Shown here: piece by piece, positions 31,003 through 40,846 of the stretch
Layout: each line of letters opens with the position of its first letter
Position numbering within the stretch: position 1 is the first letter of the stretch
From: an uncultured Blautia sp.
GTDB taxonomy: Bacteria; Bacillota; Clostridia; Lachnospirales; Lachnospiraceae
Length of the DNA: 64,000 nucleotides
Reading direction: 5' to 3'
Assembly (NCBI GenBank): GCA_946557785.1
Contig: CAMNTH010000003.1
Coordinates: forward strand, 163,737-227,736
Position numbers and translations under genes: made by a program
Notes under the pieces: model-generated
Told to the model about the DNA's origin: nothing
Databases searched by the model: none
Seen by the model: only the letters and a program-made list of their open reading frames with translations

Positions 31003-31685
31003 CTTGCGCCCTCCCATACAATCATGCCTTTTTCCGAGTCAAGCTGCTCTGTCTCGATAATGTGCATGAGAGCTGCTTTTACCTGAAATTTTGCACGTAC
31101 CATGGGGTCATTGGTACACTCAATGGGAGTAACCTTTTCCCCTTTTACATATTTCGCTGCATTTCTGCCGATCTTACGGTAGGTAGTAAGATCCATTAAA
31201 GGTGCCTGTGGGAAAAGCTCAAGGTTTGTCAGAGGATACAGATCTTTCTGATGGATTACCGTTGTACCCTTTGACTGGATTCCGATCCCGATCCCGGATC
31301 CGGATAATTTCGCTGCCGCAAGAGCCATAAAGCCTACATCAGAGGTATCCAGCACTTTTACCACACGGGAAACCATGCCTTCCTCCTCAATTCCGGCTTT
31401 TACATTGCGGAGCACCTCATCCAGCGGAATGCCGCCGATGGTTTTTGTGATCTCCGTCTGAAAAGCAGCCCCGACCCCAATCACAACTTCTTTGGGATCC
31501 GTACCCTGTTTCGCCCTCACCGCACCTTCATAGGAATGCTTCGGGCGCATTCTTGTTTTCCCTGCAAGGCTCTGTGTTCCTGCATTTGCAGAAGACATGC
31601 CGGCCGGAGACTTCCCGCCATTTCGCTGCAACTGCTCAACGACCGCTTTGGCTATGGCTTGTATCAGTTGTTCGTTCACTTCCAT
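30999..31685 (-). CDS. pduD: B12-dependent diol dehydratase medium subunit (PduD), with N-terminal encapsulation-peptide-like helix
   Basis: N-term MEVNEQLIQAIAKAVVEQLQ; body EVVIGVGAAFQTEITKTIGGIPLDEVLRNVKAGIEEEG. Confidence 0.94.
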   Translation of the reverse strand: MEVNEQLIQAIAKAVVEQLQRNGGKSPAGMSSANAGTQSLAGKTRMRPKHSYEGAVRAKQGTDPKEVVIGVGAAFQTEITKTIGGIPLDEVLRNVKAGIEEEGMVSRVVKVLDTSDVGFMALAAAKLSGSGIGIGIQSKGTTVIHQKDLYPLTNLELFPQAPLMDLTTYRKIGRNAAKYVKGEKVTPIECTNDPMVRAKFQVKAALMHIIETEQLDSEKGMIVWEGAR

Positions 31686-31695
31686 GGCGCACCTC

Positions 31696-33360
31696 CTAAA
31701 ATTCGTTTACATTGATTCTGTGAGGAATGGCTTTGATTTCCTCCCAGCGTTTTCCGTCTACACGATAGCCGGTTCCAGGTCCCATATAGTCATTGGGCGT
31801 ATTCACACCAGACATTACCTGGAAATTCTCATCCAGGATGGCAGCGGTATGCATGTAATCCCCGATCACTCTCTGTTTCAGCATATTCAGGATATTTCCT
31901 GCAAGTTTCTCAAAACCGCTCTCTGCCAATGCCTTCACTACGTCAATGCCTGTGATTCCCCGTTTAAGCATATCATCCGCAGCCATCAGGTCAGAAGCTA
32001 CGTCACGCTTCAGGGTATCCTTGCTTCCATGTGCATAGGTCACTGCTTCCACCTGCTCATCAGTTACTTCTGTAAGCCCGAGATACTTAAATACAGCCTG
32101 CACAGCTTTGCCGGCCTCACGGCGTACATGGATCACGTCCTCTTCCGTTACAGGGCGAAGGCCTCCGTCCACCTGCATATCCCGCTGCATTACATTATAA
32201 TCATCAAAATCTTCTGCGTCAAAATTAGAGCCTGCAAACATATTGTCATAGTTTGGCTCTGCTGCATATCCGGAGAAAATGAAATCCGTACCCGGCATAA
32301 ACTGCAGCATGGTTCTTGCAGTTCTTCTCATATCAGAATTAGAGAAGCTCTGGTCATTGGAGGACGCACACTCCAGTCCCAGAAGAGCGGCAACCAGATT
32401 CTCTCCCATCACCTCACGGATACCTGCCGGAACACCTGCAGCAACACCGATACAGCTTACGGAACCATTCTGGATACCCTGGCTTCCTGCTCCTTTTGTT
32501 ACAAATAAGCACCTGCATTCCAAATACAGCATGGATTTTTTTTCGCTTGAGCCCATCAGGACCTCTGAACCCGCACCTGATGTGAAACGGACCTTCAGAC
32601 CGCGGGAGGCATAAGCAGAATTCAAAAATGCTTTGGAATAGGGGGTGTCATCTCCATCAATGAAAACTTTTTCGGTACCATAAACAGAAAGGGTTTCCGC
32701 ATAAGTAGTAAGCCCTCTGATACCCAGTTCAAGCTCTGTTGCTTCCTCTGCAGAGCACTGAGTCAGTACTCCCGGACGTCCCACCTGGGAACCAATGAGA
32801 AGCGCCATAGCGCTGAAGGGTGCATATCTTGCAACACCCATGGTGGTTTCCTCTTCGCTGAATCCCCGAAGTGCTCCTTCCGCAGCGTCTGCGGCGATCT
32901 GAACGGGATCGTCCTTTAAGTTAGTAATATGTGCCTGGTTTCCCGGCACCTTTCTGGCACGCATCTTCTGCATACCCATCATCATCTCCACCACATTTAA
33001 GTAGTTAATGACTTCTACCATTTTGGCCGGAGTAATGCCAGATACGATCTCCAGGATTTCTTTGCGCGAGGTATGGATATCCACGATCTTCCGGGCAATT
33101 TCCAGGGAAGGAATTGCCATGGATTCTTCCGCACGGTCAATACGGATAGAATAATCCGCAATAAACTGATCAATAAAATCAAAATCTTCCCGCTTCTTTC
33201 CATCCAGCTGCGTTATAATTCCATTTTCTACAATTATGGAAGGCTTGGGATCATAAGGGCTTTTCATTGCCGCAAAGCCCATCTCCGGCCACTCGTCAAT
33301 AAATCCGTCTTTATTGACAGCACGCTGATCCAGCGCCTCAATTCTTTTTGATCTTTTCAT
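31696..33360 (-). CDS. pduC: B12-dependent diol dehydratase large subunit (PduC)
   Basis: MKRSKRIEALDQRAVNKDGFIDEWPEMGFAAMKSPYDPKPSI...; strong full-length similarity to PduC. Confidence 0.96.
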   Translation of the reverse strand: MKRSKRIEALDQRAVNKDGFIDEWPEMGFAAMKSPYDPKPSIIVENGIITQLDGKKREDFDFIDQFIADYSIRIDRAEESMAIPSLEIARKIVDIHTSRKEILEIVSGITPAKMVEVINYLNVVEMMMGMQKMRARKVPGNQAHITNLKDDPVQIAADAAEGALRGFSEEETTMGVARYAPFSAMALLIGSQVGRPGVLTQCSAEEATELELGIRGLTTYAETLSVYGTEKVFIDGDDTPYSKAFLNSAYASRGLKVRFTSGAGSEVLMGSSEKKSMLYLECRCLFVTKGAGSQGIQNGSVSCIGVAAGVPAGIREVMGENLVAALLGLECASSNDQSFSNSDMRRTARTMLQFMPGTDFIFSGYAAEPNYDNMFAGSNFDAEDFDDYNVMQRDMQVDGGLRPVTEEDVIHVRREAGKAVQAVFKYLGLTEVTDEQVEAVTYAHGSKDTLKRDVASDLMAADDMLKRGITGIDVVKALAESGFEKLAGNILNMLKQRVIGDYMHTAAILDENFQVMSGVNTPNDYMGPGTGYRVDGKRWEEIKAIPHRINVNEF

Positions 33361-33371
33361 ATTCTCTACCT

Positions 33372-34523
33372 TTAGAATGACCAAAGCTTTGTATATATCT
33401 TTACGATATCTTCCTTGGTGGGAACTCTCGGGTTATTTGTCGTACATGCGTCTGCAAGGGCTGCCTCAGCCATCTTATCCACCGCTGCAAAATAAGCATC
33501 CGGTGTGATCGTTCCCATCTCTTGTATGGTCAATGGAATATTCATCTCTTTCTGCATAAACTGAATCCAGTTTACAAGCGAACGTACGCTCATCACTTTA
33601 TTATAATTGCTCAGCCCCAGAATATGGGCAATATTTGCATAACGCTTTACAGCCGGGAAATATTCCTTCTGGCTTCTGCTGTGCTTATTGATGTTTGCGT
33701 TAAATTCCACAATATGGGGAAGAAGCATGGCATTGGCTCTTCCATGAGGTACATGGAACAGCGCACCCAGCTGATGAGCCATGCTGTGGGTAATGCCAAG
33801 CCCTGCCGTATTAAAGGATAGTCCGGCAAGACAGGATGCCACATGCATTTTCTGACGTGCATGCATATCACTGCCGTCCAGATAAGCCCGGAGCAAGAAT
33901 ACACCGCAGATCTCAATAGATTTTTCTGCAAGAGCAGAAGAAAATTCATTGTGCTCTGTACTTACGTAGGATTCCAGCGCATGGGTAAATACGTCCATGC
34001 CGGTATCAGCCGTAATGGCCGGCGGCACGCTTTTTACCAGCTCTGCATCCAGGATCGCCTCGTCTGCTGTCAAGCTGTCAGAAATCAAAGGATATTTCAC
34101 CCTTGCATCTGTATCGTTCACAACTGCAAAGGATGTTACTTCTGAACCTGTACCGCTGGTGGTAGGAATAGCGATCAGTCCCACCTTTCCGTAGTCATTG
34201 ATCTTAAGCGCAAACTCCCGAATCGCTTTGGACGAATCAATAGCAGAACCGCCTCCCACTGCTACAACAGCTTCAGGCTGAAACTGAAGGAATTTCTTTA
34301 CTCCCTCTGCAATCTTTCCTACAGGGGCATCCGGCACTACGTCCTGGAAAATATCATATGCAATTCCGCCTTTTTCCAATGGTGCAGTGATCAGGTCGAT
34401 CATTTTGCTCTGTACAACAAAAGGATCCGTAATGATCAGAATCCTTTTGTAAGGGAGAACCCTCAGCCTGTCCAGTGAATTTTCGCCAAAATGAATGACT
34501 GTTTTCATTTCGAAGGTTTTCAT
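33372..34523 (-). CDS. pduQ: Iron-containing alcohol dehydrogenase (PduQ-like)
   Basis: GGGSAIDSSKAI; TTSGTGSEVTSFAVV; GLGITHSMAHQLGALFHVPHGRANAMLLPH. Confidence 0.9.
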   Translation of the reverse strand: MKTFEMKTVIHFGENSLDRLRVLPYKRILIITDPFVVQSKMIDLITAPLEKGGIAYDIFQDVVPDAPVGKIAEGVKKFLQFQPEAVVAVGGGSAIDSSKAIREFALKINDYGKVGLIAIPTTSGTGSEVTSFAVVNDTDARVKYPLISDSLTADEAILDAELVKSVPPAITADTGMDVFTHALESYVSTEHNEFSSALAEKSIEICGVFLLRAYLDGSDMHARQKMHVASCLAGLSFNTAGLGITHSMAHQLGALFHVPHGRANAMLLPHIVEFNANINKHSRSQKEYFPAVKRYANIAHILGLSNYNKVMSVRSLVNWIQFMQKEMNIPLTIQEMGTITPDAYFAAVDKMAEAALADACTTNNPRVPTKEDIVKIYTKLWSF

Positions 34524-34578
34524 ATGAACTGCTCCTTTTCTATGTCACAAATAAACCTGAAATGTGAGGCTCATCTTC

Positions 34579-35349
34579 TTATGCTTCCTTAGGATATCTG
34601 CACTCGATCTCCATCTCTTCAAAATCCTGAAGCCATTTCTCAGAAGGCCTTTTGTCTGTTACAACTACATCCACATCCCGCAGATTTCCTGCTACGGAAA
34701 AAGCGGTCTGATCGAACTTTGTACTGTCGATCACCAGGATCTTTTTGCGTCCGGAAGCCATCATGGCTTTTTTGGTTGTTCCAAACGCTTCCTGGGATTC
34801 CATAATTCCCCAGCTGTGATCCAGGGCCTTGCAGGAAACAATTACTTTATCTGCATAAAAAGAGCGGATGGTTTCTTCTGTCTTGGAGCCAAAGAAAGCA
34901 AGATATCCCTCTTTCATCACGCCTCCGGTAGAAATAATATTCCACCCGGATACATCGGAAAGCTCCAGAAGGATCTCCATGGAATTGGTGATCACGGTAA
35001 GGCGCTCCCGGTCTTTCAATGCTTTTGCAATAAAAACAGCTGTCGTACTGGCATCAAGGAAAATGTGATCCCCGTCCTGTACCATCGACGCCGCAATCTC
35101 CGCCATCTTCTGCTTCCCTGCCACATTCTGGTTTTTACGGATGTTAAAGGGCAAATCAATACTTACATCCTCATTGATGACTGCGCCTCCGTAGCTCTTG
35201 GTTGCAAGTCCTTCCTTTTCCAGCTTATCAAGATCCCTGCGGATGGTCTCCTCAGAAACATCGAACATCTGGCTTAATTCACTGACAACCACACGCTTCT
35301 CAGTCTGCAGCTTCTCAAGGATCAAATTGCGTCTCTCTAATGCCAGCAT
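34579..35349 (-). CDS. DeoR/GlpR-family transcriptional regulator
   Basis: MLALERRNLILEKLQTEKRVVVSELSQMFDVSEETIRRDLDKLEKEGLATKSYGGAV. Confidence 0.94.
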   Translation of the reverse strand: MLALERRNLILEKLQTEKRVVVSELSQMFDVSEETIRRDLDKLEKEGLATKSYGGAVINEDVSIDLPFNIRKNQNVAGKQKMAEIAASMVQDGDHIFLDASTTAVFIAKALKDRERLTVITNSMEILLELSDVSGWNIISTGGVMKEGYLAFFGSKTEETIRSFYADKVIVSCKALDHSWGIMESQEAFGTTKKAMMASGRKKILVIDSTKFDQTAFSVAGNLRDVDVVVTDKRPSEKWLQDFEEMEIECRYPKEA

Positions 35350-35378
35350 ATACTTTGCCCTCCTGTATTAAGGATGTT

Positions 35379-35927
35379 TTATAAAATTGAATCAATCATA
35401 CGCTTGTCAGGATGGGCGATCACGGAAGAATCCAGGTACATGCCCTTTTCTGCAACAAGCGCTTTTGCACTCTCAATAGAAGCCTCTACTGCGGAAACCT
35501 CTCCGGTAATAAGCATATAGGATTTGCCGCACATACCCTTTGCAATACGCAGTTCGATCAAATCCACAATTGCTGTTTTTGCCGCCTGGTCTGCTGCTTC
35601 GATAATGGAAGCTGCGTCATAGGTTTCCAGAATTCCCAGCGCACTGATTCCCTCTACTGCTGTAGTACCGTAGATTGCCGGAAAAATAGAGTCATGGGGA
35701 TTGCCCAGCACAAAGCTGTCAATACACTTGTCTTCATAAGTTGTAACCGCTGCATCAACGGCTGCCTTTACCGCACTCAAATCGCCGGTGATAATTGCAA
35801 TATATTTACCCGGACATACGGTCTGCGCTTCCACGATCTCCACATCAGATGTCTTAACCATGGCATCTGCTGCAGTGATACCTGTAGCTGTGGTTTTAAA
35901 TTCAATCATTCCGATTGCTTTACTCAT
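35379..35927 (-). CDS. pduT: Tandem BMC-domain shell trimer, PduT-like (4Fe-4S)
   Basis: Two BMC domains; VCPGKYIAII Cys context as in PduT; adjacent to PduS. Confidence 0.88.
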   Translation of the reverse strand: MSKAIGMIEFKTTATGITAADAMVKTSDVEIVEAQTVCPGKYIAIITGDLSAVKAAVDAAVTTYEDKCIDSFVLGNPHDSIFPAIYGTTAVEGISALGILETYDAASIIEAADQAAKTAIVDLIELRIAKGMCGKSYMLITGEVSAVEASIESAKALVAEKGMYLDSSVIAHPDKRMIDSIL

Positions 35928-35943
35928 GTTCTGCACGTCCTTT

Positions 35944-37272
35944 CTACTTTGCCGCAATTATGATGTGGCGGTCCGTAACCTCGGTTACTTTTCCGCAGAT
36001 AGATGCATGGATGCCAACACTTAAACCATTGGCCGGCGCTGCGATCATCTGTCCTCTGGTTACGTCATCCCCTGCCTTTACAATTGCCTGGGCCGGTGCG
36101 CCGATATGCTGGCTTAAAAGGATCTTTACCTTTTGAACTCCCACAAGGTTTTCATCCATTGGTGCATCTTTGTCATATTTGGTCAGTGCCAAACGAGCCA
36201 TCAATCGTTCTTCCGGAACTTTGCGGTACTCTCTGGATGGTTTTACAGGCTCTGCCTGAACACCCTGGGGAGGTTTTACGCCTGCCGAGCGAAGCCCGCC
36301 CTTCATATCTGCAAGGAGGCTTCTGGGAGCCAGGCTCTGGGGACAGGAATACATCTCACAGACACCGCAGGAACTGCAGAAGCTTGCATCCAGATAAGGA
36401 TTCAGATCCCTGAAGTCATCATTGGATGCTGCTCTCATAAAGCGTGCCGGATCAATGGGATGTCCCAGATTATTTCTCGGACAAAGATCCGTACAGGTAT
36501 TGCACTGGCAGCAAATAGACGCTGCCCTTTTTAAATCTATGGCAGAAGTTCTTAACTTCTTCATTACAATAGGATGGTCCTTGGGAAGAACCAAAATTGC
36601 ATTCGTTGTTTTGGTTACCGGGTCACAGCCGCTGCCGATGCGTCCCATCATAGGCCCCCCCACAAAGTATACGGGATCCTTGACAGTAACTTTTCCTGCC
36701 CTGGCAACTACTTCATCCAATGTACAGCCAATGGGAACCCTGACCGTCACCGGATCACTGACCTCAGCCACAACGGAAACATATTTATCCGTTACCGGTT
36801 TCTGTTTTTCGACAGCCCGGTATACATTGTAGATCGTTTCTACGTTAAATACAGCCACGCCCTGCTCAATAGGCAGTCCGCCGGGTCTTACCACCCTTCC
36901 GGTCGCTTCATAGATCAGGACTACTTCATCGCCCATAGGATACACCTCTTCCAATAGATGGATCCTCATGTTAGGAAATTCCTCAATATGCTGCTGTAAC
37001 GCTTTTATTGTCTGTACATAAGATTTCTTAATTCCAATGATCGCTTCCCCCGCACCAACGGTTTCTGCTACCAGATGGAAAGTTTTCATAATCTCATAAG
37101 CGTGCTTCTCTAACAGCTGCCTATGCAGCTTCAGTAATGGCTCGCACTCTGCACAGTTCATGAGAATCGTATCTGCTTTGTCGGTAAGCTTCGCATAGGT
37201 TGGGAAACCGGCGCCGCCTGCCCCTGCCACACCATTCTCCTGCATAATTTTCTGTAATTCTTTGATTTCCAT
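35944..37272 (-). CDS. pduS: RnfC-like iron-sulfur flavoprotein (PduS, cobalamin reductase-like)
   Basis: GAGGAGFPTYAKL; CCQCNTCTDLCPRN and CSSCGVCEMYSCPQ clusters. Confidence 0.92.
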   Translation of the reverse strand: MEIKELQKIMQENGVAGAGGAGFPTYAKLTDKADTILMNCAECEPLLKLHRQLLEKHAYEIMKTFHLVAETVGAGEAIIGIKKSYVQTIKALQQHIEEFPNMRIHLLEEVYPMGDEVVLIYEATGRVVRPGGLPIEQGVAVFNVETIYNVYRAVEKQKPVTDKYVSVVAEVSDPVTVRVPIGCTLDEVVARAGKVTVKDPVYFVGGPMMGRIGSGCDPVTKTTNAILVLPKDHPIVMKKLRTSAIDLKRAASICCQCNTCTDLCPRNNLGHPIDPARFMRAASNDDFRDLNPYLDASFCSSCGVCEMYSCPQSLAPRSLLADMKGGLRSAGVKPPQGVQAEPVKPSREYRKVPEERLMARLALTKYDKDAPMDENLVGVQKVKILLSQHIGAPAQAIVKAGDDVTRGQMIAAPANGLSVGIHASICGKVTEVTDRHIIIAAK

Positions 37273-37276
37273 GGCG

Positions 37277-37543
37277 TTACTCCAATCCTGCACCGTCATC
37301 AATGATACCCACAATTGCAGCATCAACCGGTGCCGTTTCTACGCCGCAGCCAATTCTTGCTGCGCTTCCCTGTGCCACCAATACATATTCCCCGATTCCT
37401 GCGCCGATAATATCAATCGCAACGATCCGGGAAAGGTCAGCCTTCATATGATGCACCGGCTCAACTATCATGAATTTCTGTCCAATTAATTTATCACTCT
37501 TCCGCGTGGATACCACGCTTCCAACTACTTTGCCTACAATCAT
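37277..37543 (-). CDS. pduN: EutN/CcmL-family BMC vertex protein (PduN-like)
   Basis: MIVGKVVGSVVSTRKSDKLIGQKFMIVEP...VAIDIIGAGIGEYVLVAQGSAAR. Confidence 0.93.
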   Translation of the reverse strand: MIVGKVVGSVVSTRKSDKLIGQKFMIVEPVHHMKADLSRIVAIDIIGAGIGEYVLVAQGSAARIGCGVETAPVDAAIVGIIDDGAGLE

Positions 37544-37576
37544 ATGAGCCTCCGCGTTATCCTTAAATCCTTTTAT

Positions 37577-37598
37577 GCCGGTGGCGAATGCCACCGGC
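37577..37598 (-). other. Strong intra-operon hairpin (GCCGGTGGC-ATTC-GCCACCGGC) without a U tract
   Basis: Perfect 9-bp inverted repeat between pduN and pduL. Confidence 0.8.
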
Positions 37599-37608
37599 CT
37601 ATGTCCAG

Positions 37609-38253
37609 TTATTTAATAATGGCAACCGTATTGCCTGTGGCAATCTGTGCTGCATTTGCTTCGTCTGTATCAATATGCATTTCCAATGTAAAGCTGTCAT
37701 GTACGCGGATTTTCACACGGTTGAAAATAGTTCCGCGCTCGTTGTCAGCCTTAACAGAAACGATATCGCCGTCCTTCACACCTGCTGCCATGGCATCCTT
37801 TGGAGACATATGTATATGGCGCATAGCCACGATACATCCCTCGTTCAGATAAATAGCGCCCTTAGGGCCTACGATGGCAATGGGAGCACTGCCTTTCACA
37901 TCGCCGGATTCACGAACCGGAACCTTCATACCAAGCTTGATCGCATCTGTTGCAGATACCTCCACCTGGGATGCTTTACGGACTGGTCCAAGGATCCTTA
38001 CATTTTCGATTGCGCGAAGCTTCAATCCTACAATGGTAACTGTTTCGTTGGATGCAAACTGTCCGCCCATCAGCTCTTTTTTCTTGGTAAGCTGGTATCC
38101 AGGTCCAAACAATGCTTCCACGTGCTCCTGCGTCAGGTGGATGTGTCTTGCGGAAACTCCAATCGGAACTACGAAGCCGCTTCCTTTGTCTTCGTTCTTA
38201 TTAATGGCCTCAATGACCATCTTGGTAATTAATTCGATGTTATTCGCTTCCAA
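37609..38253 (-). CDS. pduL: Phosphate propanoyltransferase (PduL)
   Basis: VPIGVSARHIHLTQEHVEALFGPGYQLTKKKELMGGQFASNETVT; RHIHMSPKDA. Confidence 0.95.
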   Translation of the reverse strand: MEANNIELITKMVIEAINKNEDKGSGFVVPIGVSARHIHLTQEHVEALFGPGYQLTKKKELMGGQFASNETVTIVGLKLRAIENVRILGPVRKASQVEVSATDAIKLGMKVPVRESGDVKGSAPIAIVGPKGAIYLNEGCIVAMRHIHMSPKDAMAAGVKDGDIVSVKADNERGTIFNRVKIRVHDSFTLEMHIDTDEANAAQIATGNTVAIIK

Positions 38254-38294
38254 GAGTACACCTGCTTTCTTTCCGTATTATAGGAATACGTGAT

Positions 38295-38573
38295 TTATTT
38301 CAGTACCGGAAGAATCTTTTCTACGTCAGTGTGTGGTCTTGGGATTACATGGGTAGCTACTAATTCGCCAAGTCTGGATGCTGCTGCGCTTCCGCTTTCT
38401 ACTGCGGATTTTACTGCGCCGACATCGCCGCGAACCATAACGGTTACAAGACCGGATCCAATCTTCTCTGTTCCTACTAATGCAACATTAGCAGCTTTGC
38501 ACATCTGGTCCGCTGCTTCGATTGCTGCAGTAAGTCCTCTGGTTTCTACCATTCCTAAAGCTTCCTGTGTCAT
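38295..38573 (-). CDS. BMC-H shell protein, PduA/PduJ-like (copy 1)
   Basis: [54 protein letters not shown]. Confidence 0.95.
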   Translation of the reverse strand: MTQEALGMVETRGLTAAIEAADQMCKAANVALVGTEKIGSGLVTVMVRGDVGAVKSAVESGSAAASRLGELVATHVIPRPHTDVEKILPVLK

Positions 38574-38606
38574 GATTTTATCCTCCTTATGGATTAACAA
38601 TTCTTC

Positions 38607-38918
38607 TTATTCTTTCTCTTCATCGTCCGTTATCTTTTTCCAACGTTTCGCACTTAATTCCACCAGTTTCACAATTTCTTCATGGGGCCGTGCGATCACT
38701 GCATAACTCGCCGGTTTTTTAATGGCATTTGCCGCTGCTGCTTCCACAGCCTCCGTGACAGCCGCCACATCGCCTTCCACAATAATGGTCACCAGTCGTC
38801 CGCCCAGCTTACGTTCCCATGACGCCAGCTCAACGTCTGCAGTTTTACACATGATGTCCAGGGCGTCCAGCGCCGCAACAACACCAGTGATTTCAATAAA
38901 CCCATATGATTTACCCAT
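38607..38918 (-). CDS. BMC-H shell protein, divergent, with charged C-terminal tail
   Basis: YGFIEITGVVAALDALDIMCKTADVELASWERKLGGRLVTIIVEGDVAAV. Confidence 0.92.
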   Translation of the reverse strand: MGKSYGFIEITGVVAALDALDIMCKTADVELASWERKLGGRLVTIIVEGDVAAVTEAVEAAAANAIKKPASYAVIARPHEEIVKLVELSAKRWKKITDDEEKE

Positions 38919-38946
38919 GAGCGAACTCCTTTAATTCTGTTTATGA

Positions 38947-39222
38947 TCAGATACTAGGCAGAATCTTCTCAACATCGTTGTGCGGTCTTGGGATTACGTG
39001 GGTAGCTACTAATTCGCCAAGTCTGGATGCTGCTGCGCTTCCGCTTTCTACTGCTGCTTTTACAGCACCTACATCGCCGCGAACCATAACGGTTACAAGA
39101 CCGGATCCGATTTTTTCCGTTCCAACTAAAGTAACTTCTGCTGCTTTTGTCATTGCATCTGCTGCCTCAATTGCAGCGGTAAGTCCTCTGGTCTCTACCA
39201 TTCCTAAAGCTTCCTGTGCCAT
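38947..39222 (-). CDS. BMC-H shell protein, PduA/PduJ-like (copy 2)
   Basis: [54 protein letters not shown]. Confidence 0.95.
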   Translation of the reverse strand: MAQEALGMVETRGLTAAIEAADAMTKAAEVTLVGTEKIGSGLVTVMVRGDVGAVKAAVESGSAAASRLGELVATHVIPRPHNDVEKILPSI

Positions 39223-39272
39223 GCTTCATTCCTCCTAAATAGAACTCATTTATATTTTCCGTGATAAAGGAT

Positions 39273-39587
39273 CTAGTCCTTATCCAAAGCGCTGATCTTC
39301 AGCATTTTTTCCGTACCCTCTTCGGGATTTGGAATAACGTAGTGCTGTACCACACCTGTCATCCGGTTGGCGACTTCCATTCCGGCTTCCACTGCTGCCG
39401 TTACATCCGTCACACTGCCGCGGAATTTGATGCACACCAGAAGCGGTACAGGCAGGCTGTCTGCATTGGCCGGCTTATTTTTATCAAACACTTCCAGGCG
39501 TACATTGGCTGCCTTACATCCGGCATCGCCTGCAACAAAGGCTGTGACCAGCCCGAAAACCTCTAAAATTCCTACAGCTTCTGCCAT
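39273..39587 (-). CDS. BMC-H shell protein, atypical
   Basis: MAEAVGILEVFGLVTAFVAGDAGCKAANVRLEVFDKN...RGSVTDVTAAVEAGMEVA. Confidence 0.88.
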   Translation of the reverse strand: MAEAVGILEVFGLVTAFVAGDAGCKAANVRLEVFDKNKPANADSLPVPLLVCIKFRGSVTDVTAAVEAGMEVANRMTGVVQHYVIPNPEEGTEKMLKISALDKD

Positions 39588-39611
39588 CTTGCGTCTCCTT
39601 TACAGTCCGGA

Positions 39612-40829
39612 TTATTTATTAATGATCGCAATCTTCAGACCAGTCATAGCAAGATTTGTCTGGTGAGCTTCGTTAATCTGCTCTAACGGGAATCTGTCAG
39701 TAATCAGATCAGACATTGGAAGTCCGATTCCTTTTGCTCTCTTAAGGAAATCAAAGGTTGTTACATAGTCTCTTAAGGTATATACCCAGGATCCCACGGT
39801 TGTGATTTCTTTGGAGCAGATATCAAAATGCGGGTTAATAGTTGCATCGCCGCCGTTGATAAAGAATCCCAGCTCGCAAAGTCCGCCGCCGTTGCGGATG
39901 AACTTATAAATGTTTGCATGAGCTACAGGAGATCCTGTACACTGGAATGCGAAGTCTGCAAGATGGCCTCCGAAAGCATCCTTCACCGCACCTGCAAGTG
40001 CCTCAATTCCCTTGTGGTCTTTAAAGTTTACGGAAAGGCTTGCGCCCATTTTCTTTGCAAAATCAAGACGTTTCTGTTCTCCGTCCACTGCACAGATGTT
40101 CTCAATACCCATTGTACGCAAAACTGCGATACAGATAAGTCCGATGGGTCCGCATCCCTGTACAACAACTCTGCTGTTGAAACGAAGGATGCCTGTGGAT
40201 TTTGCTCTTTCCACTGCGTGGATCAAAACTGCACACGGCTCAATGAGGATACGGGAATCCAGATCCAGGTCACTTACATTAAAGAAAGTGGAACCAAACT
40301 GACCTCCTCTGATGAAGATGTAGTCAGAAAACCATCCATTCAGATGAATATCATCATCCGGAAGAAGTCCGTATACATCAGCGCCGCCTACATTTTTCTT
40401 GTTCAGATCATACATGGTGATCTCCGGGTCATCTTTGAAGATCATACATGTAACTACTTTATCTCCAACCTTTACCGGTTTTCCTGCTGTATCCACTTTT
40501 ACGTTCTTGCCCATTGCTACGATCTCGCCGGTTCCTTCATGTCCCAGAGCTACCGGGATAAGACCGAATGGATCTCTTTTGAATTCGTGAGCATCAGTAC
40601 CGCAGACACCACAGCCTTCTACTTTTACAAGGATATCATCATCGCCAAGAGACGGGATTGGGAATTCCTTGATATCGTAATGCTCTAAGGATGTCAGCAT
40701 TGCTACTCTTGCTGTTTTCGGAACTGCATTTCCTGCAGGAGCAGCCGGAGCCTGTGCAGGTGCATTTCCTGTCATGCCGGAGAGAACTTGTTTCACGATC
40801 TCTTCGATATTAATATTATTCATATCCAT
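39612..40829 (-). CDS. Zn-dependent medium-chain alcohol dehydrogenase with N-terminal encapsulation-peptide-like extension
   Basis: N-term MDMNNINIEEIVKQVLSGMTGNAPAQAPAAPAGN; GHEGTGEIV; VEGCGVCGTDAHEF. Confidence 0.92.
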   Translation of the reverse strand: MDMNNINIEEIVKQVLSGMTGNAPAQAPAAPAGNAVPKTARVAMLTSLEHYDIKEFPIPSLGDDDILVKVEGCGVCGTDAHEFKRDPFGLIPVALGHEGTGEIVAMGKNVKVDTAGKPVKVGDKVVTCMIFKDDPEITMYDLNKKNVGGADVYGLLPDDDIHLNGWFSDYIFIRGGQFGSTFFNVSDLDLDSRILIEPCAVLIHAVERAKSTGILRFNSRVVVQGCGPIGLICIAVLRTMGIENICAVDGEQKRLDFAKKMGASLSVNFKDHKGIEALAGAVKDAFGGHLADFAFQCTGSPVAHANIYKFIRNGGGLCELGFFINGGDATINPHFDICSKEITTVGSWVYTLRDYVTTFDFLKRAKGIGLPMSDLITDRFPLEQINEAHQTNLAMTGLKIAIINK

Positions 40830-40846
40830 TGTTCTACTCCTCCTGA

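Noticed and set aside
31597-32508. Plus-strand ORF of 303 aa opposite pduC/pduD.
   Set aside because: Shadow ORF of strongly conserved diol dehydratase genes; no RBS or family similarity.
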